DNA of 64,000 bases from Virgibacillus proomii (GCF_900162615.1 NZ_FUFN01000010.1:1742149-1806148), one strand, 5' to 3'; positions 51,591 to 61,560 are shown, numbered from the stretch's first letter. Notes: generated by a model from the sequence alone, not told the origin. Numbers and translations are program-made.

Positions 51591-52361
51591 ATGAAAAAAC
51601 AATCCATTGCTCAACTAAAACAATTATTTGAATTAGGGAAAGTAACAGACGAAGTGATCGAAAAATTACGTGTAGATGAACGAAAAGGGGTACAACAATT
51701 AATAACAAGCTATGAAAAACAACAACTAAAAATACAAGCATTGAAGAAAAGGCATCTGGAAATGTCAGTGTTTGAAAAGTCCTATTATAATAAGGGATTC
51801 AAATATATTGCTGGTGTGGATGAAGCCGGCAGAGGTCCACTAGCTGGACCAGTCGTTGCGGCAGCAGTTATCCTTCCTATTGATTTTGTATTATTAGGCT
51901 TGGATGATTCCAAGCAGCTAACAGAAGCAAAGCGTAACCAGTATTATCATTATATTAAAGACCAGGCGATAAGTTATGGAATTTCTATCATTAGCAGTAA
52001 AATTATTGACCAGATCAATATTTACGAAGCCACAAAGTCAGCAATGTATCATGCGATCAATCAGTTAGATCCAGAGCCAGATCATGTTCTCATTGATGCA
52101 GTTCGCCTAGATCAACTTACCTGTTCATCAGAAGCGATAACGAAAGGAGATGCAAGCAGTATTTCTATCGCTGCAGCAAGTGTTTTAGCAAAAGTCACTA
52201 GAGATCAATATATGAAACAATTACATAAGCAGTACCCAATGTATGAATTTGCTTCAAATATGGGTTATGGAACGAAGCAGCACTTACAAAAGCTGAAGCA
52301 ACATGGTGTTTGTCCCCATCATCGGCGCTCTTTTGCACCGATTAAACAAATATCCATCTAA
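51591..52361 (+). CDS. rnhB: ribonuclease HII
   Basis: It cleaves RNA in RNA-DNA hybrids and single ribonucleotides in DNA. The 256-residue protein has the catalytic core IAGVDEAGRGPLAGPVVAAA near residue 72, the LDDSKQLTEAKR segment and ASVLAKVTRDQYM. An N-terminal extension of about 70 residues is typical of Bacillus RnhB. ATG 51591 gives the family length; the frame upstream enters the repeat. Confidence 0.95.
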   Translation: MKKQSIAQLKQLFELGKVTDEVIEKLRVDERKGVQQLITSYEKQQLKIQALKKRHLEMSVFEKSYYNKGFKYIAGVDEAGRGPLAGPVVAAAVILPIDFVLLGLDDSKQLTEAKRNQYYHYIKDQAISYGISIISSKIIDQINIYEATKSAMYHAINQLDPEPDHVLIDAVRLDQLTCSSEAITKGDASSISIAAASVLAKVTRDQYMKQLHKQYPMYEFASNMGYGTKQHLQKLKQHGVCPHHRRSFAPIKQISI

Positions 52362-52374
52362 AGGGGGAGATTTT

Positions 52375-54006
52375 TTGCGTATCCATAATTTAAAAGAAAT
52401 TCTGCAACTAAATAAAAGCGCCTCACTGAGTCAATTAAAGATAGGACAAATTATTCAAGGTAAGGTGCTTAAAATTTTTCCGCAACACAAAGCAGAAATA
52501 CAATTAGGGGGAGAACGGCTAGTTGCTCAACTACAGGCTCCATTAACCGTTGGTAATCATTATCACTTTCAAATTCAACAACTAGGTGAAATTATAGAGT
52601 TAAAGGTGATTGGCGGACAAACCAATCAGAAACCGGATATCATGGTAAGTCAGTTGTTGCAGCAACTTGGTTTAAGAGTAAACACGAACCATGTAGATTT
52701 GACAAAACAGTTAATCAAAGAAGACATACCATTTGATAGGAAGCAGTTGCAAAATGCCTTTCAGTTATTATCCCAGTATAAAAACAAGCAACAGGCGTTA
52801 CCAATAGTAAAAGAAATGATTCGACAGCAGTTTCCAATAACTGAAGCAGTCTTTCAGGCATTATATATAAAAGGAACGGTGCCATTAGCACCACAGTTAG
52901 AGCAACTGCTGAATTCTCTTCAGCAGCGTTCCATTCATTCGGAATTAAACGTACAACTAAGACAATTGCTACAGCCGTCAACAGAAGAGCAAGCTAATAG
53001 CCAGCAATTGGCATATAAGCAGCTTGCCAGAGCCAGCAAAAACTTATTTCCACTTCTCCAAGCATTAGGGGGAGAGGATATGACTTCTCCACAAACATTA
53101 AAACGATGGAACGAACTAATATATAACCAACAGGAATATAGTAAACGAGCTGATCTTACTTTAAGAAAATGGGAAAGTAAGCTGTTATTAGCAGCAGCAA
53201 ATCAGTATTTATTCAATGATGCAGAACTTGCTCAATTAAAGCGAGAAATCTCTCAGACTTTTCCTAGTTTGTTCACCGAGGATTTGCCATTAAGCAATAA
53301 TTACGGTCAATTATTAAAGAGTCTGCGTTTATTACAAAAACCGCATACGTATCAGCATCTAAAGCAGCTGATAAACGTATCAAAGAGTCATTTACTCGTA
53401 AATCCAAAACAGCAATGGTTAGCTCTAGTAAAACAACATTTGCAATATTCTGGTATTTCTTATGAGCATCAAATAATGAATGAAAAGTTACAAAACACAA
53501 CAATAAAGGGTCAACTTATTCTAGCCCTCCAACAGACAGAGGGAGTATTACAAGAGCAAATTCAACGTGTACTACATAATTTTAACGGAATGCAATTGTT
53601 TTCTGTTCAAGAATTGAATAATGGTTTCTTAGCAGCATATCTACAACTGCCTGCAAGTAAACTAGGGTTAGCTAATGACATCGAATTAAAATTTGAAGGA
53701 AAAAAAACCGAATCAGGAAAATTGGACCCCGACCATTGCCGAATATTATTCTGTTTGGAACTTACAAATATGAAACAAACGATCGTCGATATGCATGTGC
53801 AAAATCGTAATGTTACAATTACTGTGTTTAATGACCATCCGAAATTGCGATCATTATCTTCGAAGTTACAGCCTTTATTAAAAAAAGGCTTGGAGGAAAT
53901 GAATTATTATTTATCAACCGTTACTTTTAAGCCCCTCAATGAAGAGCGAAAACAATTGCATGATGCAAATCCATTTGGATACCAAGGAGTTGACTATCGG
54001 GTATGA
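52375..54006 (+). CDS. ylqG: YlqG-like protein, FliK-related C-terminus
   Basis: A 543-residue protein of unknown function. The N-terminal 80 residues resemble an OB-like fold (KIGQIIQGKVLKIFPQHKAEIQLGG). The middle is glutamine-rich and helical. The C-terminal part (LPASKLGLANDIELKFEG, then CRILFCLELTNMKQTIVDMHV) resembles the hook-length control domain of FliK. It starts at TTG 52375 after AGGGGGAG and overlaps ylqH. The pairing with an FlhB-like gene supports a type III export link, which is inference; no other flagellar genes are near. Confidence 0.75.
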   Translation: MRIHNLKEILQLNKSASLSQLKIGQIIQGKVLKIFPQHKAEIQLGGERLVAQLQAPLTVGNHYHFQIQQLGEIIELKVIGGQTNQKPDIMVSQLLQQLGLRVNTNHVDLTKQLIKEDIPFDRKQLQNAFQLLSQYKNKQQALPIVKEMIRQQFPITEAVFQALYIKGTVPLAPQLEQLLNSLQQRSIHSELNVQLRQLLQPSTEEQANSQQLAYKQLARASKNLFPLLQALGGEDMTSPQTLKRWNELIYNQQEYSKRADLTLRKWESKLLLAAANQYLFNDAELAQLKREISQTFPSLFTEDLPLSNNYGQLLKSLRLLQKPHTYQHLKQLINVSKSHLLVNPKQQWLALVKQHLQYSGISYEHQIMNEKLQNTTIKGQLILALQQTEGVLQEQIQRVLHNFNGMQLFSVQELNNGFLAAYLQLPASKLGLANDIELKFEGKKTESGKLDPDHCRILFCLELTNMKQTIVDMHVQNRNVTITVFNDHPKLRSLSSKLQPLLKKGLEEMNYYLSTVTFKPLNEERKQLHDANPFGYQGVDYRV

Positions 54007-54269
54007 AACAAAATAGACGTAAAGCAGCAGCGTTACGGTATGATGAAACGCGTCATGCGGTTCCCGTCGTTACTGCGATAGGTAAAGGATGGTTAGCAGA
54101 AGATATCGTTGAAAGAGCAAAGGAGAACGATATTCCGATTCTTGAAGATGCTTCATTAGTTGAATTATTAGCACAGTTAAATATTAATGAGACGATTCCA
54201 GAAGAACTTTATGAAGCAGTTGCCGAAGTTTTTGCTTTTGTGTATCGTGCTGATCAGCAATTAAAGTAA
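54003..54269 (+). CDS. ylqH: FlhB C-terminal domain homologue YlqH
   Basis: An 88-residue protein equivalent to the cytoplasmic tail of FlhB after its self-cleavage site: VPVVTAIGKGWLAEDIVERAKENDIPILED and ELYEAVAEVFAFVYR. It has no membrane helices and no NPTH cleavage motif. ATG 54003 overlaps the ylqG stop, so the two are coupled. Its role is unknown; in true FlhB this domain switches substrate specificity together with FliK. Confidence 0.85.
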   Translation: MKQNRRKAAALRYDETRHAVPVVTAIGKGWLAEDIVERAKENDIPILEDASLVELLAQLNINETIPEELYEAVAEVFAFVYRADQQLK

Positions 54270-54420
54270 CCTAGTTCTTAGGTCTCTCTGAATAAGCATA
54301 AGTCTACATACTCAAGTCCTGGTCATTTATAATAGATAAACTATTTTTCATACCGTATTTCAACGGCTTAACGAGTTGATTCATTAGCTTATCGATTCGA
54401 CAATTTCTGATATACTATTC

Positions 54421-54449
54421 TTGTTAATTGAACTGTTTTTTTATACAAT
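54421..54449 (+). promoter_or_regulatory. promoter of sucCD
   Basis: TTGTTA (54421-54426), 17-base spacer, TACAAT (54444-54449), about 35 bases before sucC. A second -10-like TATACT lies at 54411-54416. Confidence 0.6.
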
Positions 54450-54483
54450 GGATATGCAGTGAATTAAGATGGGAGGATGTAGA

Positions 54484-55644
54484 ATGAACATTCATGAGCA
54501 TCAAGGGAAAGAAATTTTGCGACAATACGGCGTTAACGTTCCTAATGGATACGTTGCATATACAGTCGATGAAGCTGTGGAAGCTGCAAAGAAATTAGGA
54601 AGCGATGTCACAGTAGTAAAAGCGCAAATCCATGCTGGCGGTCGCGGCAAAGCTGGTGGCGTTAAAGTTGCAAAAAATGTAGAAGAAGTGCGTACATACG
54701 CAGATGAAATTCTAGGAAAAACATTAGTAACACATCAAACAGGACCAAAAGGGCAAGTAGTTAAGCGATTATTAATCGAAGAAGGCTGCGATATTAAAAA
54801 AGAATATTATATTGGTGTTGTACTTGATCGAGCAACATCGCGTGTAGTTATGATGGCATCTGAAGAAGGTGGCACAGAAATTGAAGAAGTAGCAGCTGCT
54901 ACACCAGAAAAAATCTTTAAAGAAGTAATCGACCCAGTTATCGGCTTAGCTCCTTACCAAGCACGGAGACTTGCTTTTAATATTAATATTCCACATGAGT
55001 TGTTAGGGAAAGCGGTTAAATTTATGATGGGGCTTTATACAGCTTTTGTAGAAAAAGATTGTTCCATTGCTGAAATCAACCCATTAGTAACTACAGGAGA
55101 TGGCGAAGTGTTGGCGCTCGATGCAAAATTAAATTTTGATGACAACGCTTTATTTCGTCAATCCGATATTATGGATTTACGAGACCTAGACGAAGAAGAC
55201 GAAAAAGAAATTGAGGCTTCTAAGTATGATCTAAGCTATATTTCTTTAGATGGTAATATTGGTTGTATGGTTAATGGAGCCGGTCTTGCTATGTCAACGA
55301 TGGACATTATTAAACATTATGGCGGAGAACCTGCAAACTTCCTTGATGTTGGAGGCGGTGCCACAGCTGAAAAGGTAACAGAAGCTTTTAAAATAATCTT
55401 GTCTGATAGTAATGTAAGAGGGATCTTTGTCAATATCTTCGGTGGAATTATGAAATGTGATGTTATTGCAGAAGGTGTTGTCGAAGCTACGAAACAGGTA
55501 GGATTAGAGATTCCGTTAGTAGTTCGTCTTGAGGGAACGAACGTTGTTAAAGGAAAAGAGATTTTAAACTCCTCCGGACTAAATATTATGTCAGCAAGTT
55601 CTATGGCTGATGGCGCTAAAAAGATTGTCTCAATGGTTGAATAA
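54484..55644 (+). CDS. sucC: succinyl-CoA synthetase beta subunit
   Basis: The ADP- or GDP-forming TCA enzyme, beta chain. The 386-residue ATP-grasp protein starts MNIHEHQGKEILRQYGV and has KAQIHAGGRGKAGGVKV and FVNIFGGIMKCDVIAEG. ATG 54484 after GGGAGG is preferred to the ATG at 54469, which precedes the ribosome site. sucD follows after 51 bases. Confidence 0.97.
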   Translation: MNIHEHQGKEILRQYGVNVPNGYVAYTVDEAVEAAKKLGSDVTVVKAQIHAGGRGKAGGVKVAKNVEEVRTYADEILGKTLVTHQTGPKGQVVKRLLIEEGCDIKKEYYIGVVLDRATSRVVMMASEEGGTEIEEVAAATPEKIFKEVIDPVIGLAPYQARRLAFNINIPHELLGKAVKFMMGLYTAFVEKDCSIAEINPLVTTGDGEVLALDAKLNFDDNALFRQSDIMDLRDLDEEDEKEIEASKYDLSYISLDGNIGCMVNGAGLAMSTMDIIKHYGGEPANFLDVGGGATAEKVTEAFKIILSDSNVRGIFVNIFGGIMKCDVIAEGVVEATKQVGLEIPLVVRLEGTNVVKGKEILNSSGLNIMSASSMADGAKKIVSMVE

Positions 55645-55695
55645 GTCGCAAAAAATGTTAAATATGTTCAGATCTTGTGGAAAGGACGGACGAAA

Positions 55696-56598
55696 ATGGG
55701 CGTATATGTAAATAAAGATACAAAAGTAATTGTCCAAGGTATTACTGGTGGAACAGCAAGATTCCATACAAAACAAATGATTGAATACGGTACGAAAATT
55801 GTTGGTGGTGTAACACCTAAAAAAGGTGGTACAAAAGTTGAAGGGGTTCCTGTGTTTAATACGGTACAGGAAGCGGTTGAAGCAACCGATGCAACGGCCT
55901 CTGTTATTTATGTCCCAGCACCATTTGCTGCAGATGCGATTATGGAAGCAGTGGACGCGGAGTTGGATTTAGTAATTTGTATTACGGAGCATATTCCTGT
56001 TTTGGATATGGTAAAAGTAAAGCGCTATATGGAAGGAAAGAAGACACGTTTAATTGGACCGAATTGCCCTGGAGTTATTACAGCAGACGAAAGTAAAATT
56101 GGTATTATGCCTGGTTATATTCATAAAAAAGGTCATATTGGTGTTGTATCTCGTTCTGGTACTCTTACCTACGAAGCTGTACATCAATTATCGGAGGCCG
56201 GTTATGGTCAAACGACAGCGGTTGGTATCGGTGGAGATCCTGTAAATGGAACTAATTTTATTGATGTATTAGAAGCTTTTAATAATGACCCAGAAACGTA
56301 TGCCGTCATGATGATTGGAGAAATCGGTGGAACTGCGGAAGAAGAAGCAGCTGAGTGGGTAAAAGCAAATATGAAAAAACCTGTAGTAGGATTCATTGGC
56401 GGTGCAACTGCACCTCCAGGAAAACGAATGGGTCATGCAGGAGCCATCATTTCCGGTGGAAAAGGTACTGCGGAAGAAAAAATTCGTGTTATGAACGAGT
56501 GTGGTATTAAAGTAGCAGAAACTCCAGCGGTAATGGGCGAAACAATGATTAAAGTACTCGAGGAAAATGGCTTGAAAGAAAAATGTAAAACACATTAA
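55696..56598 (+). CDS. sucD: succinyl-CoA synthetase alpha subunit
   Basis: The CoA-binding alpha chain that carries the phosphohistidine. The 300-residue protein has VQGITGGTARFHTKQMIEYG, the SRSGTLTYEAVHQL segment, and the active histidine in RMGHAGAIISGGKGTAEEK near residue 247. ATG 55696 follows AAAGGACGG. A terminator follows, closing the operon. Confidence 0.97.
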   Translation: MGVYVNKDTKVIVQGITGGTARFHTKQMIEYGTKIVGGVTPKKGGTKVEGVPVFNTVQEAVEATDATASVIYVPAPFAADAIMEAVDAELDLVICITEHIPVLDMVKVKRYMEGKKTRLIGPNCPGVITADESKIGIMPGYIHKKGHIGVVSRSGTLTYEAVHQLSEAGYGQTTAVGIGGDPVNGTNFIDVLEAFNNDPETYAVMMIGEIGGTAEEEAAEWVKANMKKPVVGFIGGATAPPGKRMGHAGAIISGGKGTAEEKIRVMNECGIKVAETPAVMGETMIKVLEENGLKEKCKTH

Positions 56599-56611
56599 AC
56601 ATTGTTTTCAA

Positions 56612-56645
56612 GAGGGCCTAAAATACTTTTTTAGGCCCTTTTCTC
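56612..56645 (+). terminator. terminator after sucD
   Basis: GGGCCTAAAA pairs with TTTTAGGCCC around a short loop, followed by TTTTCTC. Confidence 0.8.
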
Positions 56646-56888
56646 TATAAGTAGATGTTCAAAAAGTCCAGTAAAAACGACACATCGATTTTGGGGTTAT
56701 ATACATTCTCCCCACTACTCGATAGGCTTCTTTTTCAACTTCAACGCACAGGATGTGCTAGTGTCGGTGCTATAACGAGACAATAAAAAAATCGGCAGTT
56801 AATACATCACAGTCTTTAAAGGACATTGCGATCTTAGACGACCTTAGACCTATTTCCCCCTTGTTTGAACACGGTACTCACTATTCAT
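56646..56888. other. gap before the B element
   Basis: No gene is supported. Short fragments recall family D (AAACGACACATCGATTTTGG) but too weakly to assign. Confidence 0.3.
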
Positions 56889-56983
56889 TAGAAAAACTTG
56901 GCTTATCGTCAAGTCTTTATGGCGAAAGCTGTAGTTTTTCTTATACGATAAACCATAAAAATTTTATACTTTCCTATAGTATA
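56889..56983 (-). repeat. family B element without insert, inverted
   Basis: On the minus strand it runs from TATACTATAGGAAAGTATA to AAGCCAAGTTTTTCTA over 95 bp. The single GGTTTATCGTATAAG junction is the empty form of the site occupied by family A at 25507-25659, 46946-47281 and 60478-60667. It ends 8 bases before the dprA ribosome site. Confidence 0.85.
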
Positions 56984-57000
56984 AAAAAGGAAGTGAAATA

Positions 57001-57945
57001 TTGACCGATTCACGTTTTAGTCTTATACATGTAAGCCGTTGTAGAGGAATAACGAGACATTGGATTAGAAAGGTATTGCAAAAAGACAGTTCCCTTCAAC
57101 AGTTGTATCAAATGACTCCACAAGAAATTAACCACTATTACCAACTCCCTCTAAAGAATGCAACTATCCTTTATCAAGATCTTCATGATGATGCATTATT
57201 GCGTCAGTTAGAATTAGAATTCAATGATTTTCATGTAGTTACAATCCTTGACAAATGTTTTTCCCCTATGTTAAAAGCTATTCAGGACCCTCCCCTTGTT
57301 TTATATGCATTAGGGGATATAAACTTACTAAAGCAATTTCCGACTTTAAGTGTAATTGGTACAAGAAATCCATCACGGGAAGCTATGCGTAAGGTAGCAC
57401 GAATGATTAAACCTTTAGTTTGTCAAAACTGGTTAATTGTAAGCGGAATGGCTAAGGGAGTTGATCGAATCGCACATGAAACAACATTGGATTATCAAGG
57501 AAAAACGATAGCAGTGTTAGGCAGCGGATTTTATCATATTTATCCACGAGAGAACATAAAGCTTTTCCAAAAAATAATAGAGCAAGGGCTTGTTTTGTCT
57601 GAATACTCACCATCTATCCAACCGACCCGGTACCATTTTCCCGAAAGAAATCGAATTATAAGCGGCTTAAGTTTTGGAACGTTAGTAATCGAAGCAACCC
57701 AAAAAAGCGGAACAATGATCACAGTAGATCATGCATTAGACCAGGGAAGGGAAGTGTTTGCTGTTCCTGGTTCTCTGTTTAGCGAACAGACAAAAGGGTG
57801 TCACCTTCTGATTCAGGATGGAGCTAAATTAGTGATGAGCGCTAATGATATATTAGATGAGTGGAATAGCTTAAACAACCATACGGCTTTCGTAAAAGGA
57901 AAACCAGGAAATTTTATAAGCAAAAAAAATAGTGAAAAAGTTTGA
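57001..57945 (+). CDS. dprA: DNA processing protein DprA
   Basis: DprA loads RecA on incoming single strands during transformation. The 314-residue protein has an N-terminal SAM-like part and a Rossmann-like domain with VIGTRNPSREAMRKVA, VSGMAKGVDRIAHE, AVLGSGFYHIYPREN and FPERNRIISGLS. It starts at TTG 57001 after AAGGAAGTGA. The promoter may lie in or next to the inverted B element. It is normally followed by topA, as here. Confidence 0.94.
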   Translation: MTDSRFSLIHVSRCRGITRHWIRKVLQKDSSLQQLYQMTPQEINHYYQLPLKNATILYQDLHDDALLRQLELEFNDFHVVTILDKCFSPMLKAIQDPPLVLYALGDINLLKQFPTLSVIGTRNPSREAMRKVARMIKPLVCQNWLIVSGMAKGVDRIAHETTLDYQGKTIAVLGSGFYHIYPRENIKLFQKIIEQGLVLSEYSPSIQPTRYHFPERNRIISGLSFGTLVIEATQKSGTMITVDHALDQGREVFAVPGSLFSEQTKGCHLLIQDGAKLVMSANDILDEWNSLNNHTAFVKGKPGNFISKKNSEKV

Positions 57946-58026
57946 TTTGTAATTGCAAAGCGTAATAAAAGCACTAAAAATGATAACTAAAACGCTCGAT
58001 TTATAAAGAAATTATTCATTACATGT

Positions 58027-58055
58027 TTGACAAATGCACCGGATATATTTACTAT
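58027..58055 (+). promoter_or_regulatory. promoter of topA
   Basis: TTGACA (58027-58032), 17-base spacer, TACTAT (58050-58055); leader of about 160 bases. Confidence 0.7.
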
Positions 58056-58223
58056 TAGTGAAGATTTGCAAATTATTATAAGAGGTTCATAGGATGATTA
58101 GATGGAGCAGAGTGAAAATGAGATAGAGAAATAAAATGGATGTGAAAATCATTAGTATGACAGTGTTTGATGATTATGTAGTAAGGTTTTCTAAGGATAA
58201 CCTCATTTTTGGGAGGAAATGAT

Positions 58224-60302
58224 ATGTCAGATTATCTAGTAATCGTCGAATCACCTGCGAAAGCAAAGACGATTGAACGTTACTTAGGCAAAAAATATAA
58301 AGTAAAAGCTTCCATGGGTCACGTACGGGATTTGCCAAAAAGTCAAATGGGGGTTGATACAGAAAACGGATATAACCCAAAGTATATTACAATTCGTGGT
58401 AAAGGCGATGTAGTAAAAGAGCTAAAAGCAGCAGCTAAAAAAGCTAAAAAAATCTATCTTGCAGCTGACCCCGATCGTGAGGGAGAGGCAATCGCCTGGC
58501 ATTTAGCCCATATATTAAATATTGATAATGAATCCGACTGTCGGGTCGTATTTAATGAAATAACAAAGGATGCAATTAAAGAGTCATTCAAGCATCCAAG
58601 AAGTATTGATATGAACCTAGTCGATGCACAGCAAGCTAGAAGAATTTTAGATCGTCTTGTAGGTTATAATATTAGTCCATTATTATGGAAAAAAGTAAAA
58701 AAGGGATTAAGTGCAGGACGAGTGCAGTCGGTTGCTGTTAAATTAATTATTGATCGTGAAAAAGAAATAGAAAATTTTAAGCCGGAAGAATATTGGACAA
58801 TAGAAGGGCAATTTCAAAAGGATAAAGACTCGTTTCAAGGTTCTTTTTACGGATTAAATGGTAAAAAGACAGCCTTAAAAACAGAGGCGGATGTAAAGGA
58901 AGTGCTGCAAAAACTCGACGGTGATCATTTCATTGTTGATAAAGTGACTGAAAAAGAACGCAGACGAAATCCCGCTCAATCGTTCACTACTTCTTCCCTC
59001 CAACAGGAAGCTGCTAGGAAGTTAAATTTTAAAGCTAAAAAGACGATGATGGTAGCTCAACAATTATATGAAGGAATTGACCTTGGGAAAAAAGCCGGTG
59101 GAATTACAGGTTTAATCACCTATATGCGAACTGATTCCACAAGAATTTCAGAAACAGCTAAAAATGAGGCTAAAGATTATATTACAAAGCAGTATGGAAA
59201 AGAATATGTTGGGGTGAATCGAAAGCAAAAACAAAAAGAAACGGCGCAAGATGCGCATGAAGCAATTCGTCCAACATCTGTCGTAAGAGAACCCAAAACA
59301 CTAAAATCGGTGTTGTCAAGGGATCAATTTCGATTATACAAATTAATTTGGGAGCGATTTTTAGCTAGCCAGATGGCCGCTGCCATTATGGATACAATGA
59401 CCGTACATCTATTAAACAATGATGTAGAGTTTAGAGCTACTGGCTCCAAGATTAAGTTTAAAGGATTTATGAAAGTCTATGTTGAAGGAACAGATGATAA
59501 TAAAAAAGAAGAAGATAAATATTTGCCTACTTTGACAGAAGGAATGAAAGTAAAGGCAAACGACATTAAACCAAATCAGCATTTCACTCAGCCACCACCA
59601 AGATATACCGAGGCGAGATTAGTAAAGACGATGGAAGAGCTGGGAATTGGAAGACCTTCAACATATGCTCCTACATTGGATACGATTCAGCGTCGGGGCT
59701 ATGTGAGCATAGATAATAAACGGTTCATTCCAACCGAATTAGGAACGATTGTTATCGAGTTAGTCGAGGAGTTTTTTCCAAAAATTATTGATGTTGATTT
59801 TACGGCCCAAATGGAAAATGATTTAGATGCCATTGAAGATGGAAGAACAGAATGGGTGAAAATCATTGATCAATTCTATCAAGAATTTGAAAAACGCTTG
59901 AAAAAAGCTGAGCAAGAAATGGAAAAAGTAGAAATTAAAGATGAACCAGCAGGAATTGAATGTGAGAAATGCGGACATGAAATGGTATATAAAATGGGCA
60001 GATATGGTAAGTTTCTTGCATGTTCCAACTTTCCTGAATGTAGAAATACGAAACCGATATTGAAGACAATAGGTGTAACTTGTCCAAAATGTAAAAAGGG
60101 AGAAGTCGTTGAACGAAAATCGAAGAAGCGACGAATCTTTTATGGATGTGACCAATTCCCGGATTGTGATTTTCTATCTTGGGATAAACCTATAGCCCGT
60201 TCGTGTCCAAAGTGTAACTCCTTATTAGTAGAGAAAAAAGCAAAAAAAGGATCACAAATCCAATGTACAAATTGTGAGTATAAAGAACAACCACAAACAT
60301 AA
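58224..60302 (+). CDS. topA: DNA topoisomerase I
   Basis: It relaxes negative supercoils through a covalent 5'-tyrosine link. The 692-residue protein starts with a TOPRIM domain (VIVESPAKAKTIERYLG, AADPDREGEAIAWHL), has the active tyrosine in ITYMRTDSTRIS near residue 300, and ends in three zinc ribbons (CEKCGHEM...CSNFPEC, CPKCKKGEV...CDQFPDC, CPKCNS...CTNC). ATG 58224 follows GGGAGGA. In B. subtilis trmFO comes next; here only non-coding repeats do. Confidence 0.97.
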   Translation: MSDYLVIVESPAKAKTIERYLGKKYKVKASMGHVRDLPKSQMGVDTENGYNPKYITIRGKGDVVKELKAAAKKAKKIYLAADPDREGEAIAWHLAHILNIDNESDCRVVFNEITKDAIKESFKHPRSIDMNLVDAQQARRILDRLVGYNISPLLWKKVKKGLSAGRVQSVAVKLIIDREKEIENFKPEEYWTIEGQFQKDKDSFQGSFYGLNGKKTALKTEADVKEVLQKLDGDHFIVDKVTEKERRRNPAQSFTTSSLQQEAARKLNFKAKKTMMVAQQLYEGIDLGKKAGGITGLITYMRTDSTRISETAKNEAKDYITKQYGKEYVGVNRKQKQKETAQDAHEAIRPTSVVREPKTLKSVLSRDQFRLYKLIWERFLASQMAAAIMDTMTVHLLNNDVEFRATGSKIKFKGFMKVYVEGTDDNKKEEDKYLPTLTEGMKVKANDIKPNQHFTQPPPRYTEARLVKTMEELGIGRPSTYAPTLDTIQRRGYVSIDNKRFIPTELGTIVIELVEEFFPKIIDVDFTAQMENDLDAIEDGRTEWVKIIDQFYQEFEKRLKKAEQEMEKVEIKDEPAGIECEKCGHEMVYKMGRYGKFLACSNFPECRNTKPILKTIGVTCPKCKKGEVVERKSKKRRIFYGCDQFPDCDFLSWDKPIARSCPKCNSLLVEKKAKKGSQIQCTNCEYKEQPQT

Positions 60303-60330
60303 CTGCTCGTTCCATCGAGCAGTTTTTATT
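60301..60330 (+). terminator. terminator after topA
   Basis: AACTGCTCG pairs with CGAGCAGTT around a 6-base loop, followed by TTTATT. Confidence 0.8.
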
Positions 60331-60448
60331 ATGACTTTAGACGCTGACCAGTAATTTAGGCTTATAGCCGTTGTGCACACCCGTTGGAGGGGTGATCATG
60401 ATTGTATAGGAAATTATATCTGTTTCCCCGTGGTGGATAGATTTTTCT

Positions 60449-60724
60449 GTACTATAGGTAAGTATAAGGCTTTAGGCTTTATCCCGCATGTAAAGTGTTG
60501 TAAGACTCCTGCTTCAAGAGCCTTTAGTTGATACAAAGGGTCAAAGTAGGAGAAAACGGCACCTAAATGCCCGATTGGTTCAAGGGCCTTTAGGTCATAC
60601 CCTTGTGGTACTAAACATTCAGTAGGAGAGGGAAGCAAACTCCTACTGAATGAAGTTTCACTTTATCGTATAAGAAAAACTAGCTTTCGCCATAAAGACT
60701 TGACGATAAGCCAAGTTTTTTCTA
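60449..60724 (+). repeat. family B element carrying a long-form family A
   Basis: B starts TGTACTATAGGTAAGTATA and ends AAGCCAAGTTTTTTCTA. The A insert spans 60478-60667 with TTTATC at both ends, the long linker, and 3' hairpin TTCAGTAGGAG/CTCCTACTGAA. Its inner stem is CTCCTGCTT/AAGTAGGAG. Confidence 0.85.
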
Positions 60725-60730
60725 AAAAAC

Positions 60731-60850
60731 AGCATCGTCGTCTAGCTTAAACACTCAAGTTCAAGCAAACTTTGAACTTCTTATCGGCTCGAGTCTAAAG
60801 GAAGGCCGGAAAAGCGGGCTTGCCGCTCAGGCATCGACATGCCCCTGTTT
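60731..60850 (+). repeat. family C repeat with an A relic at its end
   Basis: GTCGTCTAGCTTAAAC, GAAAAGCGGGCTTGCCGCTC and CCCCTGTTTTC match family C at 10150-10300. It is followed by TTTATCCCGAATGTACGATTCG, an A element that has lost its middle. Confidence 0.65.
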
Positions 60851-60947
60851 TCTTTATCCCGAATGTACGATTCGTTTAAAAAATGTGCTTATGATTTTGT
60901 GTACGGGTGAGAGAAACAGCTTCTTCATTCCCGATTATTTGGTGCGG

Positions 60948-61090
60948 CAGGACAAGGAAAGCTACGACAGTGACGCATCGCACGCAGAAAAAGCGTTCTT
61001 CTTTTTCAAGGACAGAGTTGCTACGACAGCAATACTTCGCGATTTTTCAAGGACAAGGAAAGCTTCTTGAATAAGCCTTACGATTTTTCA
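60948..61090 (+). repeat. family D repeat, three to four units
   Basis: Units begin with AGGACAAGGAAAGCT or AGGACAGAGTTGCT and contain GACAGYRAYRC followed by TCGCGATTTTTCA. Same family as at 38228-38356. Confidence 0.6.
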
Positions 61091-61560
61091 AGAAGGAAAA
61101 ACTTTATCAGCGGCACACCGCCGTTTTTTTAAGGAAGCTTGTGTTTTTTAGCTTTTATTCCACTTTAATTCAGGGCAGAGAGGTTATTGAATGAAGTATT
61201 CCTTTATATTTATGGAGGAAGCGAAGCAACTTCGACCTGATCGAAACACACAGAAAGTTTGAAAACTTTAAAAATGGGTATACGTAATTATCATGCTACA
61301 TTCAAAAAACAATTCTATGTTCATAGTAACAGACCTAAAAGTGTTTTGCTTTTTGATTTAAATTTATGCTTAAAAATGCGAATTTCTAACAATGGATAAT
61401 GGAACTATTTTAGATAATTGTAGAATATACCTTTTACATTATATCTACGTGAAAAAAGAATAAAGTACAAAAAGTTTTTGTTTTAACGAAAGTATTTATA
61501 TAGATAAAAAGCTATATTAAGCAACAATTCAATTAGTTTTCAATTATTAAATACAATTTG

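Noticed and set aside
60414..60638. 74-codon open frame on the minus strand
   Set aside because: It lies within the B-A composite; the same sequence in other copies is not open, so there is no coding constraint.
60885..61070. 61-codon open frame on the plus strand
   Set aside because: It arises from family D units and lacks a ribosome site.
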